Assembly: GCA_029565685.1 (NCBI GenBank)
Contig: JAKQNR010000038.1
Coordinates: 1-46,223 of the forward strand
Direction of reading: 5' to 3'
Origin: a bacterium
GTDB taxonomy: Bacteria > Zhuqueibacterota > Zhuqueibacteria > Residuimicrobiales > Residuimicrobiaceae
DNA: 46,223 nucleotides
Shown here: positions 16,997 to 25,577 of the stretch, in pieces
How the letters are laid out: each line of letters opens with the position of its first letter
Position numbering within the stretch: the stretch's first letter is position 1
Program-made: the position numbers and the translations under genes
Notes under the pieces: generated by a model
The model's input: only the letters and a program-made list of their open reading frames with translations
Databases searched by the model: none
Told to the model about the DNA's origin: nothing

Positions 16997-18427
16997 TCAT
17001 TTGGCGCAGCGAAACCCAAATGACGGATGCTGATAGAGCGGATCCTGAAAAGAGCGCAGGCTGGTGCGCAGATTGATCGAGGGCGAATCCCACGCTCCGC
17101 CGCGCAGAACACGGTAGCCCTTCGCAGCTGCATCCTCACGGCCGTCTGTCGCCTGATAGGGATAAGGTCGATACAGGCTGCTGCACCACTCCCACACGTT
17201 GCCGGCCATATCCGCGCATCCATAGGGGCTGTCGCCCAGCGGACTGTAGCTGCCCACCCGGGTCAAGTATCCCAATCGATCATCATAATTGCTGTACCAA
17301 CGCGTCGGCGCCGCTTCGCCCCATGGATACAAGGCGGCGTTCGTGCCCCTGGCCGCCTTTTCCCACTCGGCTTCCGTGGGCAAACGCTTGCCGTAAAAGC
17401 GGGCGAATGCAAAGGCCCCATGCCAGGTGACGAATCGCGCCGGCGTGTTCGCCTCGTGACGCTCCACCTCAAATCGTCCATCTACATAGAGAATCGGACA
17501 GCCCACATTGCGCCCCTCCCGGTAGATCGGGTAGAGATAGATGAGAGTGACTCCGTCTTTGCTCACCGCTGTGTACGCAGGGTGGCGCACGACCGTTGGA
17601 TGCAGCTGGTTGAGAAAGTCGGCAAACTGCGCATTGGTGACCTCATAGCGATCCATCCAAAAGGCTTCGAGATGAATCGTATGAACCGGCCGCTCGTCCG
17701 AAGCGCCGTCCTGACTGCCCATGGTGAAATTCCCGGCCGGGATCTGCAGCATCGTTGGAGTTATCGGAACATCCAGATAGACAGCGACATCCCGATCGCC
17801 GCCGTCGGAGCGAAAACCGACGATCCCGGTGTATTCGCCCGCAGCCAAGCCGGCGCGGGACAGCGTAATATGTACTTGACGCTGCTCTGCCGCAGCCAAA
17901 ACGCCCTGGCTCGGGTTGGCTTGAAGCCACGGCTGCACCGGTTCGGCCTGCCAGTGCAGGTCCACCGCCCCCTTGTTTTCCAGGGTGAGGACTCGTTCAC
18001 TCTCGGTATAGCTGTAATCCAGAGCATCGTGAGAGACCTGCAGAATCGCCACCGGCGCCACCTCAACAACAATTTTTCCTATGGCGGTCTCGGTGCCGTC
18101 ATCCACCTTGACTTGGCATTCGTACCGACCCAGGGCGTCCGGAGCTTGCCAGAGAGCATATTTGCGATCCGTCCCTTGCAAAAAGACCCCTGCGGAAGCA
18201 CTCCACGCATACCGCAAAGCATCGTTATCTTGATCGATCGCCTGAACCAACAGCGTCGTTGTCTGACGCCGGCCGATCAGAGGCGGCGTGGCAGACAGCG
18301 CGACGATCTCCGGCGGCGTATTGGAACCGCCCGATACAAAAGTCGGCTCATCACTGGAACACCTGAACAGAGCGGCTGTGCATGAAAGCCAAAAAAGGAA
18401 AAGAATATTGCGTTTCATCAAGATCAT
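16997..18427 (-). CDS. Lipoprotein-like SUMF1 (formylglycine-generating enzyme-type) domain protein with Ig and BACON-like domains
   Basis: A protein of 476 residues, or 473 from the ATG at 18418 (both starts have weak sites). The N-terminus is a signal sequence ending LFRCSSD, an imperfect lipobox. Residues about 36-125 look like a PKD/Ig-type domain (PPEIVALSATPPLIGR, then DNDALRYAWSASAGV). Residues about 130-225 look like a BACON domain (LTLENKGAVDLHWQ, then PSQGVLAAAEQRQ). The last 250 residues are a FGE-sulfatase/SUMF1 domain: IPAGNFTMGSQDG, EAFWMDRYEVTNAQFADFL, GKRLPTEAEWEKAARG, MAGNVWEWCSSLY, VLRGGAWD and a final FRCAK. Many such proteins are not sulfatase activators, and no sulfatase gene is seen here. 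BACON often binds glycans or mucin, which fits the locus. It starts 13 bases after the URO-D-like gene. Confidence 0.82.
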   Translation of the reverse strand: MILMKRNILFLFWLSCTAALFRCSSDEPTFVSGGSNTPPEIVALSATPPLIGRRQTTTLLVQAIDQDNDALRYAWSASAGVFLQGTDRKYALWQAPDALGRYECQVKVDDGTETAIGKIVVEVAPVAILQVSHDALDYSYTESERVLTLENKGAVDLHWQAEPVQPWLQANPSQGVLAAAEQRQVHITLSRAGLAAGEYTGIVGFRSDGGDRDVAVYLDVPITPTMLQIPAGNFTMGSQDGASDERPVHTIHLEAFWMDRYEVTNAQFADFLNQLHPTVVRHPAYTAVSKDGVTLIYLYPIYREGRNVGCPILYVDGRFEVERHEANTPARFVTWHGAFAFARFYGKRLPTEAEWEKAARGTNAALYPWGEAAPTRWYSNYDDRLGYLTRVGSYSPLGDSPYGCADMAGNVWEWCSSLYRPYPYQATDGREDAAAKGYRVLRGGAWDSPSINLRTSLRSFQDPLYQHPSFGFRCAK

Positions 18428-18440
18428 TCACTTTCGTCTA

Positions 18441-19754
18441 TCAGCCCAACTGATCGACTAATCCTCGGACTATGCCGGCCCATGCGCTGAAACGTTCCGG
18501 CTGATTCCTGCAGGTGTGGGTGTCTTTCAAAATGATCTCCAACACACACCCCTGCGCAGCCGCCAGCGTCCGTCGAATGTATTCATTGACGAACGTTTCG
18601 TCAAAATGGTCATTGGCCAGGTAGGATGGATTCGGTTTCCAGGAAAAAATGTAGCGATCTCCGATAAGCTCCGCACATTTTTCCACATCCGCCCAGGGCG
18701 AGATGGAGATGCGCCGCAGATGTGGAATTTGAAAAACATAGGGTAATTTGTTCGTCAGATCATCACAACAACCGTAACCGTTCAAGCCAAAGCTGCGCAA
18801 CGATCGCATCTCGTATTGCATGACAAACTCATAATGCATTTCCGGCGAAACGCCGGCCATTTCCTGCGACTGCGCGCTGGCCCAAACATCCTGCAGCCGG
18901 ACGCGATCTGGATTGAAACCTTCCTGAGGAAGTTCATCGGTAAAACCGAGCCCTCCGGAGCTGTGGTAGGTGCTGTCGTTGTTCAATGAGAGCAGGTTCA
19001 GCTCCAAATATTGGTCCACGAGCTTTTGATAGCCCTGCTCCATGAACGTCATGGCATCGTGGAGCATGGCCGGCTCTTCATACATATCCATCATCACGCG
19101 GGTCAAGCCGCGCAATTTGGTATACAGCGGCGTGTAGCAAAAGGAGAGCGCTCCGGTTCCTCTTAGCTCGACGTGCAGAATGTCGCCGAACAGATCGCCG
19201 GCATCCTGATAGGCCTGCCGGCTCGCCTTTTCGTCATAGAAAAGTTGCGGGGTTCGGAGCTTTTTCAGATCAGAGGGAACGTTGATAAGCGGCTCATAGC
19301 GGTAGCCGGTCTCCTTTCGTCCGACCTTTTCTTTTTCATCCAACATGATCCGCCGGGGTTCCAATCCCCAGCCGCTGTCCGTGATGCTTTTGGTGACGAT
19401 CCAATTTCCTTCCAACACGCTGTCATCATCGATCCGTTCATGCATAAACAGCCTGCGCCGCAGTTCCCATTCAATGCATCGAGCCTGCTCGTCCGTGCAT
19501 TGCAAAACCGAAACCGGCAGTAGTTCTCTCCAGCTGCCTTCGGGAAAAATCAACAAAAGCGGCCGGCGGCTTCGCAACTGGTTATGAGCGGTCCACTGCT
19601 TTTTCCGCAGTTCATACATCGGATTTTGCGATGCGTCACGCACCCGTTTCGCCAGCTCCCGCAGAATGGCGCGGTCGTGAGGCGAAACGCGATAAGTTAT
19701 GCGTGATTCATCATAGGGATTGTAACTGAATTCTCTGATATATTTATTGTTCAT
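18441..19754 (-). CDS. URO-D superfamily protein, methyltransferase-like, second subfamily
   Basis: A protein of 437 residues without signal peptide. Recognisable segments: PLLLIFPEGSWRELLP, then a TIM-barrel body with SLNNDSTYHSSGGLGFTDEL, LQDVWASAQSQEMAGVSPEM, the motif GYGCCDDLTNKL followed by IPHLRRISISPWAD, and SWKPNPSYLA. This pattern is shared by a subgroup of URO-D-like proteins common in anaerobes and uncultured bacteria. The two cysteines of GCCD are good candidates for metal ligands, as in corrinoid methyltransferases. It differs clearly from the shorter protein at 10534-11628, so the locus has two subfamilies. Substrate unknown. It is the gene before the SUMF1 protein in a tight co-directional run. 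Confidence 0.75.
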   Translation of the reverse strand: MNNKYIREFSYNPYDESRITYRVSPHDRAILRELAKRVRDASQNPMYELRKKQWTAHNQLRSRRPLLLIFPEGSWRELLPVSVLQCTDEQARCIEWELRRRLFMHERIDDDSVLEGNWIVTKSITDSGWGLEPRRIMLDEKEKVGRKETGYRYEPLINVPSDLKKLRTPQLFYDEKASRQAYQDAGDLFGDILHVELRGTGALSFCYTPLYTKLRGLTRVMMDMYEEPAMLHDAMTFMEQGYQKLVDQYLELNLLSLNNDSTYHSSGGLGFTDELPQEGFNPDRVRLQDVWASAQSQEMAGVSPEMHYEFVMQYEMRSLRSFGLNGYGCCDDLTNKLPYVFQIPHLRRISISPWADVEKCAELIGDRYIFSWKPNPSYLANDHFDETFVNEYIRRTLAAAQGCVLEIILKDTHTCRNQPERFSAWAGIVRGLVDQLG

Positions 19755-19824
19755 ATGATCGCATCGACTGGGTGATCGGCGTTCCCTATTGATCGTTCAT
19801 TCGCTTCATCGTTCTGCCGACATC

Positions 19825-21729
19825 TTATTTTAATAAAATCAGTTTTATCATCTTCTGCTCATGGCCAGCTGCCGTCAGCAGGCAAAAATAAACTCCGCTT
19901 GCCGCCTGATCCGCATTCCACTCTATGCGGCTCTTTCCAGCCGGTCGTCGTTCTGAAACCAAAGTGATCATTTTTTCCCCCCTGGTATTGAATATGGCCA
20001 ATTCGACATGACTCTCGACAGCCAATTGATAACTGATGATCGTTTTAGAGTTAAACGGATTGGGATAATTCTGCATCAAGCGGTAATCTGAAATAAGGGA
20101 TAAATTTTTTCCGGCGGCGACGGACGAATTGATCGCCATCGGCGTGGGAATGACCGGATCCCCTCCACCGACTTGGATAGCCCACGGGCTGAAAGTAAGA
20201 AAGCTATTCGGACCGTCAGGAGGCGAATAGATGCGCAGAGCCTCGGTATTCGAGTTTACCGAGATCACATTTCCTGCTGCATCGACGGCCACATCACGCT
20301 GATTATAACCGCGATCTGTCGCTGTGCCCAAATCCTGAACCAGGGTGTCCCCATTTTCGATATAGACATTGACCGAAGTATCAAAGCCATCGCTGAAAGC
20401 TCCGGTATCTGTAGAAAACTGAAGTATCTGATAAATAGGTCCACCGGCCTCGCGCGAATTCGCGCCTCGACGCGCTACATAGACTCGCTTGCGGGGTTCG
20501 TCAATATCTATACCCACAAAATTTGCGGCGGGAGCGCCGGGAGAAGTTAATTGTGAAAACCCAACGGCTCTGGGCAGCAGACCGACCGGCTTGAAATCGC
20601 TTGGAGGCAATGTGGTCACCGGAACATGCCAGACCTCCTGCGGAGGATCTACTGATAGATCCCACTTGCTCAATCCGTAGGTATGATTCGCCAGAGCTTT
20701 TTCTGAGGTCTCATTTTGTACAACATACAGATATCCTTTGGAATCAAAATCAACGTCAAAGGGACGGGCGAGAACATTTTCCAGCACCGGTTCAGGTTGG
20801 CCTGCGTATGGACCGTTCAACTCGCCCAGGCGATATCTTCTTAGGACACTTTTAGTGTTTGGGGATAAAGTCTGTGGATCAAAATCCACCGACTCGCCGA
20901 TTTGTTCACAGGCATAGAGTGTTCTTGCCGTACCGACGCCTACCACTGCAGAACGTGAAACAGCGCCGTGATTGGTCAAGCTGTGCACAGGTAGGATTTC
21001 TTGAACGCTGGCCGCGCTATATAGACCGTCGCCGCAAACCACACCGCCCTCTTTTCCGGTTGCCCCCAACACAGAAAGATAGATACGATCATCCGGACCG
21101 ACGTAAACACCGACCGGAGAATTGCCGCCAAAGGGAATCCAACTGATCACCGAGTTGCCGCTCGCATAACTGGCAGATTGGCGGAATCCATAATAAAAGG
21201 CGAAGGAGGTGAAAAGATAAAGTCCTCGTTCGGTGTAAATGGCCTCAAGATTGCTCGAAGTTCCACCGGAGCGCTCACAGACATAGATCATGCCGAAATA
21301 GGGACTGGTCTGCCGACGATTCGCAGCCACTCCCGCACAGCTCCAGAACCAGTTATCGGGGGCTTTCTCCAAACTGATCAATTCCCAAGTATGGTGACCG
21401 ATGTCGTCCTTAGCCAGGATTTCAATGGTATAAATTCCATTACCCGCCATCGTCCTATTATCCAGCGTGCCGTCCCAATTTATCGTATTGGGCCCTTGGA
21501 AGCTGCCGTTCTCGTCTTTGGCGATTCGAATCGTTTTAACGACCACGTCGTTCTGTTTGATCGCGATCTCTACAAAAGTAGCCCATTCATTCAAATTGTA
21601 AGAAATGGCAGCCGGAAAATGACCGTCAAATTTCACCTCCACCAGCGACGCGAAAATATTAGCCAGTGCACTGGTCGATAACATGAGGAGAAACTCAAAC
21701 AAACAGATCAAAGAAATCTTTGATTTCAT
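19825..21729 (-). CDS. Secreted NHL/SMP-30-like repeat protein with FlgD-like domain and type IX-like tail
   Basis: A protein of 634 residues. The ATG at 21729 has GAGGAGGT 5 bases upstream and is followed by a Sec signal peptide (LICLFEFLLMLSTSALA); an ATG 51 bases upstream is in frame but less likely. Residues about 35-120 resemble a FlgD-type Ig domain (INWDGTLDNRTMAGNGIYTI). The middle reads like a YVTN/NHL-type propeller (VGVYVGPDDRIYLSV, RPFDVDFDSKGYLYVVQ, VGIDIDEPRKRVYVARRG, RDVAVDAAGNVISV). The C-terminus has MQNYPNPFNSKTII and the tail MIKLILLK, a slightly divergent version of the local export tail. There are no DxDxDG loops, so it is not a member of the VCBS set. Likely extracellular; role unknown. 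Confidence 0.8.
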   Translation of the reverse strand: MKSKISLICLFEFLLMLSTSALANIFASLVEVKFDGHFPAAISYNLNEWATFVEIAIKQNDVVVKTIRIAKDENGSFQGPNTINWDGTLDNRTMAGNGIYTIEILAKDDIGHHTWELISLEKAPDNWFWSCAGVAANRRQTSPYFGMIYVCERSGGTSSNLEAIYTERGLYLFTSFAFYYGFRQSASYASGNSVISWIPFGGNSPVGVYVGPDDRIYLSVLGATGKEGGVVCGDGLYSAASVQEILPVHSLTNHGAVSRSAVVGVGTARTLYACEQIGESVDFDPQTLSPNTKSVLRRYRLGELNGPYAGQPEPVLENVLARPFDVDFDSKGYLYVVQNETSEKALANHTYGLSKWDLSVDPPQEVWHVPVTTLPPSDFKPVGLLPRAVGFSQLTSPGAPAANFVGIDIDEPRKRVYVARRGANSREAGGPIYQILQFSTDTGAFSDGFDTSVNVYIENGDTLVQDLGTATDRGYNQRDVAVDAAGNVISVNSNTEALRIYSPPDGPNSFLTFSPWAIQVGGGDPVIPTPMAINSSVAAGKNLSLISDYRLMQNYPNPFNSKTIISYQLAVESHVELAIFNTRGEKMITLVSERRPAGKSRIEWNADQAASGVYFCLLTAAGHEQKMIKLILLK

Positions 21730-21812
21730 TTCGACCTCCTCGCTTGAATTCGACGCCATACCGAATAAATAGGGCAACAACTTTTAATCGTTCTGCAAAC
21801 CCTCAACGTGCT

Positions 21813-22715
21813 TCAGCGTATTTGCAGTTCAGCCAGCACCGGCATGTGATCCGAGGGAAAACGGCCGTCAAAGCTGTCGGACAGGGTGCCGTGCAGGAGC
21901 ACGGAAACGGAATTCTTGATGAAAACGTAATCAATGGTCTGGTTATTGGGCAGATTGGCGGCAATGAATCGCGTCGTCGTTCCATCGGGACCATGATGCG
22001 GGTATTCGGCAACGTGTTCCGAATCGATCAATTTCGTCGACGGATCGTTGGACAGTCCACTGACGATGATCTGATAGGGTTCGGAGTCCGGACTGGAGTT
22101 AAAATCACCGGTGACGACCACCGGATCAGAGCCGGCGATCTCTTGAATCCGGCGCAGCAGCAGAAGAGCGCTTTCCCGTCTGGCGACCTCCCCCCGGTGG
22201 TCAAAATGGGTATTGAACAGGTAGAAGGTTTTTCCGCTGCGAATGTCTTTGAATCGGCCCCAGGTGACGACCCGATAGCACATGGCATCCCACCCCTTGC
22301 TCGGCGACTCCGGCGTTTCCGACAGCCAGAAAGTGGCTTGTTTTAAAACTTGCAGGCGATCCTTGCGGTAGAAAACCGCCATATATTCACCCGCCTCCCG
22401 GCCGTCATCGCGGCCGACGCCGAACCACTGATACTCGGGCAGCAGCGTGGTCAGATCATCGACCTGATCTTTCAACGCCTCCTGCAGGCCGGCGATGTCC
22501 GCTCTATGAAATCGGATCATGCTGGCGGCGATCTCTTTGCGATGGGGCCATTGGTTGGCGCCGTCATCCGGCGTATTCAGGCGGATATTGAACGTCATCA
22601 CGCGAAGATTCGACCCCCTGACGCCGGAAGCATCGCTTTGATTGATCCCTTTGCCGACGCAAAAAAGAGTGGCGGTAAGGCTCACTAAACCAACTGCCAT
22701 CATCCGCTTGAACAT
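21813..22715 (-). CDS. Secreted endonuclease/exonuclease/phosphatase (EEP) family protein
   Basis: A protein of 300 residues from the ATG at 22715, which has GAGGAAAA upstream and is followed by a signal sequence (MMAVGLVSLTATLFCVG). The full set of EEP motifs is visible: LRVMTFNIRL, IAGLQEAL, EYMAVFYRKDRL, FNTHFDHRGEVARRES, VVVTGDFNSSPDSEPY, TIDYVFI and the terminal SDHMPVLAEL with the catalytic Asp-His. This fold cleaves phosphodiesters (DNase I, sphingomyelinase, phosphoinositide phosphatases), and genes of this family sit beside GH130 and mannosidase genes in many Bacteroidota. The substrate here may be a sugar phosphodiester or a phosphorylated glycan; this is inference. It follows the GH130 gene with a 25-base gap. 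Confidence 0.88.
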   Translation of the reverse strand: MFKRMMAVGLVSLTATLFCVGKGINQSDASGVRGSNLRVMTFNIRLNTPDDGANQWPHRKEIAASMIRFHRADIAGLQEALKDQVDDLTTLLPEYQWFGVGRDDGREAGEYMAVFYRKDRLQVLKQATFWLSETPESPSKGWDAMCYRVVTWGRFKDIRSGKTFYLFNTHFDHRGEVARRESALLLLRRIQEIAGSDPVVVTGDFNSSPDSEPYQIIVSGLSNDPSTKLIDSEHVAEYPHHGPDGTTTRFIAANLPNNQTIDYVFIKNSVSVLLHGTLSDSFDGRFPSDHMPVLAELQIR

Positions 22716-22740
22716 GATCTTTTCCTCGTATTTCTTGGCG

Positions 22741-23862
22741 TTAAATTTCATACAGCAATCGCCCGGTATGGGGATCCTGGCCATATCGTTCGCAGAGCGC
22801 GATCAGCACATCCTGATGGGTGATGCCCACGTTCATGACCGTGTCGTTGCCGCCGTAATAGATAAAGATGGAGCCATCCTCGCGGCCGAGCGCACCGCAA
22901 CAAAAGACAACGTTGGGGACATGAATATAATCCTGTTCCTCCAGTCGACAATCGGCGCGGGACGGAAACAGGATGGGAATGCTGGACATTTTGACTTTTC
23001 GCGGATCCTCCAGGTCGTGCAGCGCAACGCCCAGAACATAGGGATTGCCGTCCATAGTGGTACGCACGCCGTGAAAAATATTCAACCACCCCTTGGCGGT
23101 TTTGATCGGCGGTGCGCAGGGTCCGATCTTGTTGGAGAAGGCGCTGGGGCCGAAACCGGTCTGCATCACCGGTTGTTCTTCCAGGGTCCAGGCGTTCTGT
23201 TTCCAATCGGCGCTGAACCCGATGCGGATCTGCGTGTACTTGCCGCCGGTCTCATTGGCGCTGACATCATTGGGCCGGAACAGCGCGACATAGCGGCCGT
23301 TGATCGGTTCCGGGAACAACACGACATTGCGCATATCCAAATCCATCACCGGGCCCCGCCGGATGAAGGAAACAAAATCGCGCGTGGTGATCAATGACAC
23401 ACGCACCCGGTCCTCCACCATGGCGTGATAGGCGCTGTAGGTGATGGCGTATTCATCGCCGAATTTGGTGATGCGCGGGTCTTCCAGACCGCCGGCCTCA
23501 TTCTCAATCAGCGCATCCACGTCCACCCCCTCGGCGAACTGGTCCGAACGGGTCGCCGGCTTCAAGAGCGGACCGGAGGAAAACCGCCACTCCTCAAGGC
23601 CGTTTTTACTTTTGGCCATGCCAAGAATGCTGAGACCGCAGCGGAGATGCGAACGAAACAGCATCACGGCCTCTCCGTTCAACCTGGCGACGCCGGCGTT
23701 ATGGACGGTTTTAATCTGATGGCCGGGATCGGTCCAACGTTGATTTACCTGCGTCGCGGTGATGATCGGGTTGCCGGCGTAGCGCGCCACCGGATTGTTC
23801 AAATTCAAGGCCACGGATGAGCCGTTGCCTAACTCCACCGTGCGGTTTACGAGATCAGCCAT
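22741..23862 (-). CDS. GH130 family beta-mannoside phosphorylase or hydrolase
   Basis: A protein of 373 residues starting at an ATG with GGAGGAGGA upstream and no signal peptide, so cytoplasmic. The five-bladed GH130 fold shows in NPVARYAGNPIITA, AGVARLNGEAVMLFR, the catalytic region GLEDPRITKFGDEYAITYSA with the general-acid Asp, NVVLFPEPINGRYVALFRPN, and the C-terminal IFHGVRTTMDGNPYVLGVA followed by LHDLEDPRKV. Family enzymes phosphorolyse beta-1,4-mannosides such as mannosyl-GlcNAc or mannosyl-glucose; some members hydrolyse instead. Which one this is cannot be settled by eye, because the phosphate-binding residues need an alignment. Its neighbours, a GH20 upstream and an EEP protein downstream, argue for Man-GlcNAc type substrates. 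Confidence 0.88.
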   Translation of the reverse strand: MADLVNRTVELGNGSSVALNLNNPVARYAGNPIITATQVNQRWTDPGHQIKTVHNAGVARLNGEAVMLFRSHLRCGLSILGMAKSKNGLEEWRFSSGPLLKPATRSDQFAEGVDVDALIENEAGGLEDPRITKFGDEYAITYSAYHAMVEDRVRVSLITTRDFVSFIRRGPVMDLDMRNVVLFPEPINGRYVALFRPNDVSANETGGKYTQIRIGFSADWKQNAWTLEEQPVMQTGFGPSAFSNKIGPCAPPIKTAKGWLNIFHGVRTTMDGNPYVLGVALHDLEDPRKVKMSSIPILFPSRADCRLEEQDYIHVPNVVFCCGALGREDGSIFIYYGGNDTVMNVGITHQDVLIALCERYGQDPHTGRLLYEI

Positions 23863-23922
23863 ATTCCTCCTCCATAAAAAGGCGATTCCTGTCTTGTTTT
23901 TTTCCCATCAACCGATGACCGA

Positions 23923-25530
23923 TCACTCCCATTGGTACCCGGGCGGCACTTCCTCCGCCATAGCCGGACCATAGTCGACCCCCAGGATCTTTAATCGAGG
24001 ATAGGTACTTTTTAGGATTTCATAAAAAACATCAAAAGGTCGTCGAGCCCCTCGTCGCCACATCTGATCGGCCAACGAATAAATGCGAGGGAATACACGC
24101 TGATCGATCATATGCATTCTCACATGCCAATCGGTCCAAAGGCAACAGGCCATGCCGAGCACCAGGCGATCCGGATCGGACAAATCCGATGGATTTTTTT
24201 CATAGGTTGTTTTTAGATCAAAGGTTCGTGAACGATCATACTGGGACCAGGGCGCCACTGGATAATTTAAATAACAATAGGCATTGGTGCCGCAGATGAC
24301 CGAATGTCCACGCCTCAGGGCATTCCGGTAAGCCAGATCACCGTGAGCGCGCGAATTCCACCAAAAAACGACAACATTATCAGGCAACGGTTCTCCATCC
24401 TGAAGGACCACATCCTCCCAAAAAATCGCTTTTTTCCCTTTGCGCCGAAGATAATCGGCCAGGCGCTTGGCAAAGTAGCGTTGCAGACCGTTTGAATCCT
24501 TCAACCCCTCTTCCTTGATTTTCTTCTGACACGCAGGGCATTTGTCCCAGTTATCCTTCGGCGCTTCATCGCCGCCGAGATGGACATAGTCGCCGGGAAA
24601 CAGCGCGCAAATTTCATCCAGCACCTGCTGTAAAAATTGATAGTTTTCTTCCTTGCCGGCGCAGATGAGATTCGGCGAAAACCCCATGACCGATTCCGGG
24701 GGTTGTGCGAAACAGGAGAGCTCCGGATACGCGATGAGCGCGGCTTCGCAATGCCCTGGAACATCTATTTCCGGTACAACGGCGATAAAGCGCTCTGCCG
24801 CATAAGCGACGATCTCCCTGATATCTTCGCAGCTGTAATATCCCTGCTGTTCTTCTCCTTGGGCAACGCGGGAGCCGATCTGGGTCAGTCCGGGATACCG
24901 GTTGATCTGGACTCTCCATCCCTGTCCTTCGGTCAAATGCCAGTGAAAAACATTGAGCTTGAGCATGGCAAGGAGATCCAGATACCTCTTGATAAAATCG
25001 ACCGATTGGAACTGACGTCCCGAGTCCAACATGAAACTGCGCCAGCCGTATTTGGGCGCATCGAAAATTTCCAGACAAGGGACTTGCCAAAGGACATGGT
25101 CCACCGTCGTGGAGCTGTATATTTCAGGGGGCAACAGCTGCAAAAAGGTCTGAACGCCATAGAAATGACCGGATGGCGCATTGGCGCAAATTTCCACTCG
25201 CTCCGGCGTGACTTTCAGACAATAGGCTTCACCCACCAGGTCCGACCGTTTTTCGTCGGTAGTAAAAAGTATAGCGTTTTGTCCTCTTTCCTCGGACCAG
25301 TGCAAATGCATCCCTGCCGCCTTCTCGAATCGCGCCTGCAGGTGCCAAGCGGCCGCCCTTTCCCTGTCCGCCGCACACAGGGCTGTAGTGGGTTTGACGA
25401 TGAAACAGCCCGCTGTCCTTTTCACCGTCTGTGGGATCGGAATAACAGCAAACTCAGCGGCAGAATGCATGCTTCGAGAACAGGACAGGCCCGATCCCAT
25501 CAGGACGACCAGGCTGATAAGGCCTGGCAC
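23923..25530 (-). CDS. GH20 beta-N-acetylhexosaminidase, lipoprotein
   Basis: A protein of 535 residues. The GTG at 25530 is given; the ribosome-binding site is unclear, and the frame is open up to AAGGAGGAG at the end of the previous gene without a standard start codon, so the N-terminus may be a little longer. A lipobox GLSC places the acylated Cys at residue 17, giving an envelope lipoprotein. Residues about 28-145 form the GH20b domain (VIPIPQTVKR, GHFYGVQTFLQLL). The catalytic barrel has GWRSFMLDSGRQFQS, LLAMLKLNVFHWHLTEGQGW, VVPEIDVPGHCEAAL and HLGGDEAPK with the Asp-Glu pair at 321-322. It removes terminal GlcNAc/GalNAc by substrate-assisted catalysis. It lies within a run of GH2, GH20 and GH130 genes. 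Confidence 0.92.
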   Translation of the reverse strand: MPGLISLVVLMGSGLSCSRSMHSAAEFAVIPIPQTVKRTAGCFIVKPTTALCAADRERAAAWHLQARFEKAAGMHLHWSEERGQNAILFTTDEKRSDLVGEAYCLKVTPERVEICANAPSGHFYGVQTFLQLLPPEIYSSTTVDHVLWQVPCLEIFDAPKYGWRSFMLDSGRQFQSVDFIKRYLDLLAMLKLNVFHWHLTEGQGWRVQINRYPGLTQIGSRVAQGEEQQGYYSCEDIREIVAYAAERFIAVVPEIDVPGHCEAALIAYPELSCFAQPPESVMGFSPNLICAGKEENYQFLQQVLDEICALFPGDYVHLGGDEAPKDNWDKCPACQKKIKEEGLKDSNGLQRYFAKRLADYLRRKGKKAIFWEDVVLQDGEPLPDNVVVFWWNSRAHGDLAYRNALRRGHSVICGTNAYCYLNYPVAPWSQYDRSRTFDLKTTYEKNPSDLSDPDRLVLGMACCLWTDWHVRMHMIDQRVFPRIYSLADQMWRRGARRPFDVFYEILKSTYPRLKILGVDYGPAMAEEVPPGYQWE

Positions 25531-25577
25531 AAAGGGACAAAACCTGACAGCTTCGCTTGGGGCTCTGATTGCAGTCG

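Noticed and set aside
16997..18427. Active sulfatase-modifying enzyme
   Set aside because: No sulfatase gene lies in the window and the added Ig/BACON-like modules suggest a binding role; the call is limited to the SUMF1 domain.
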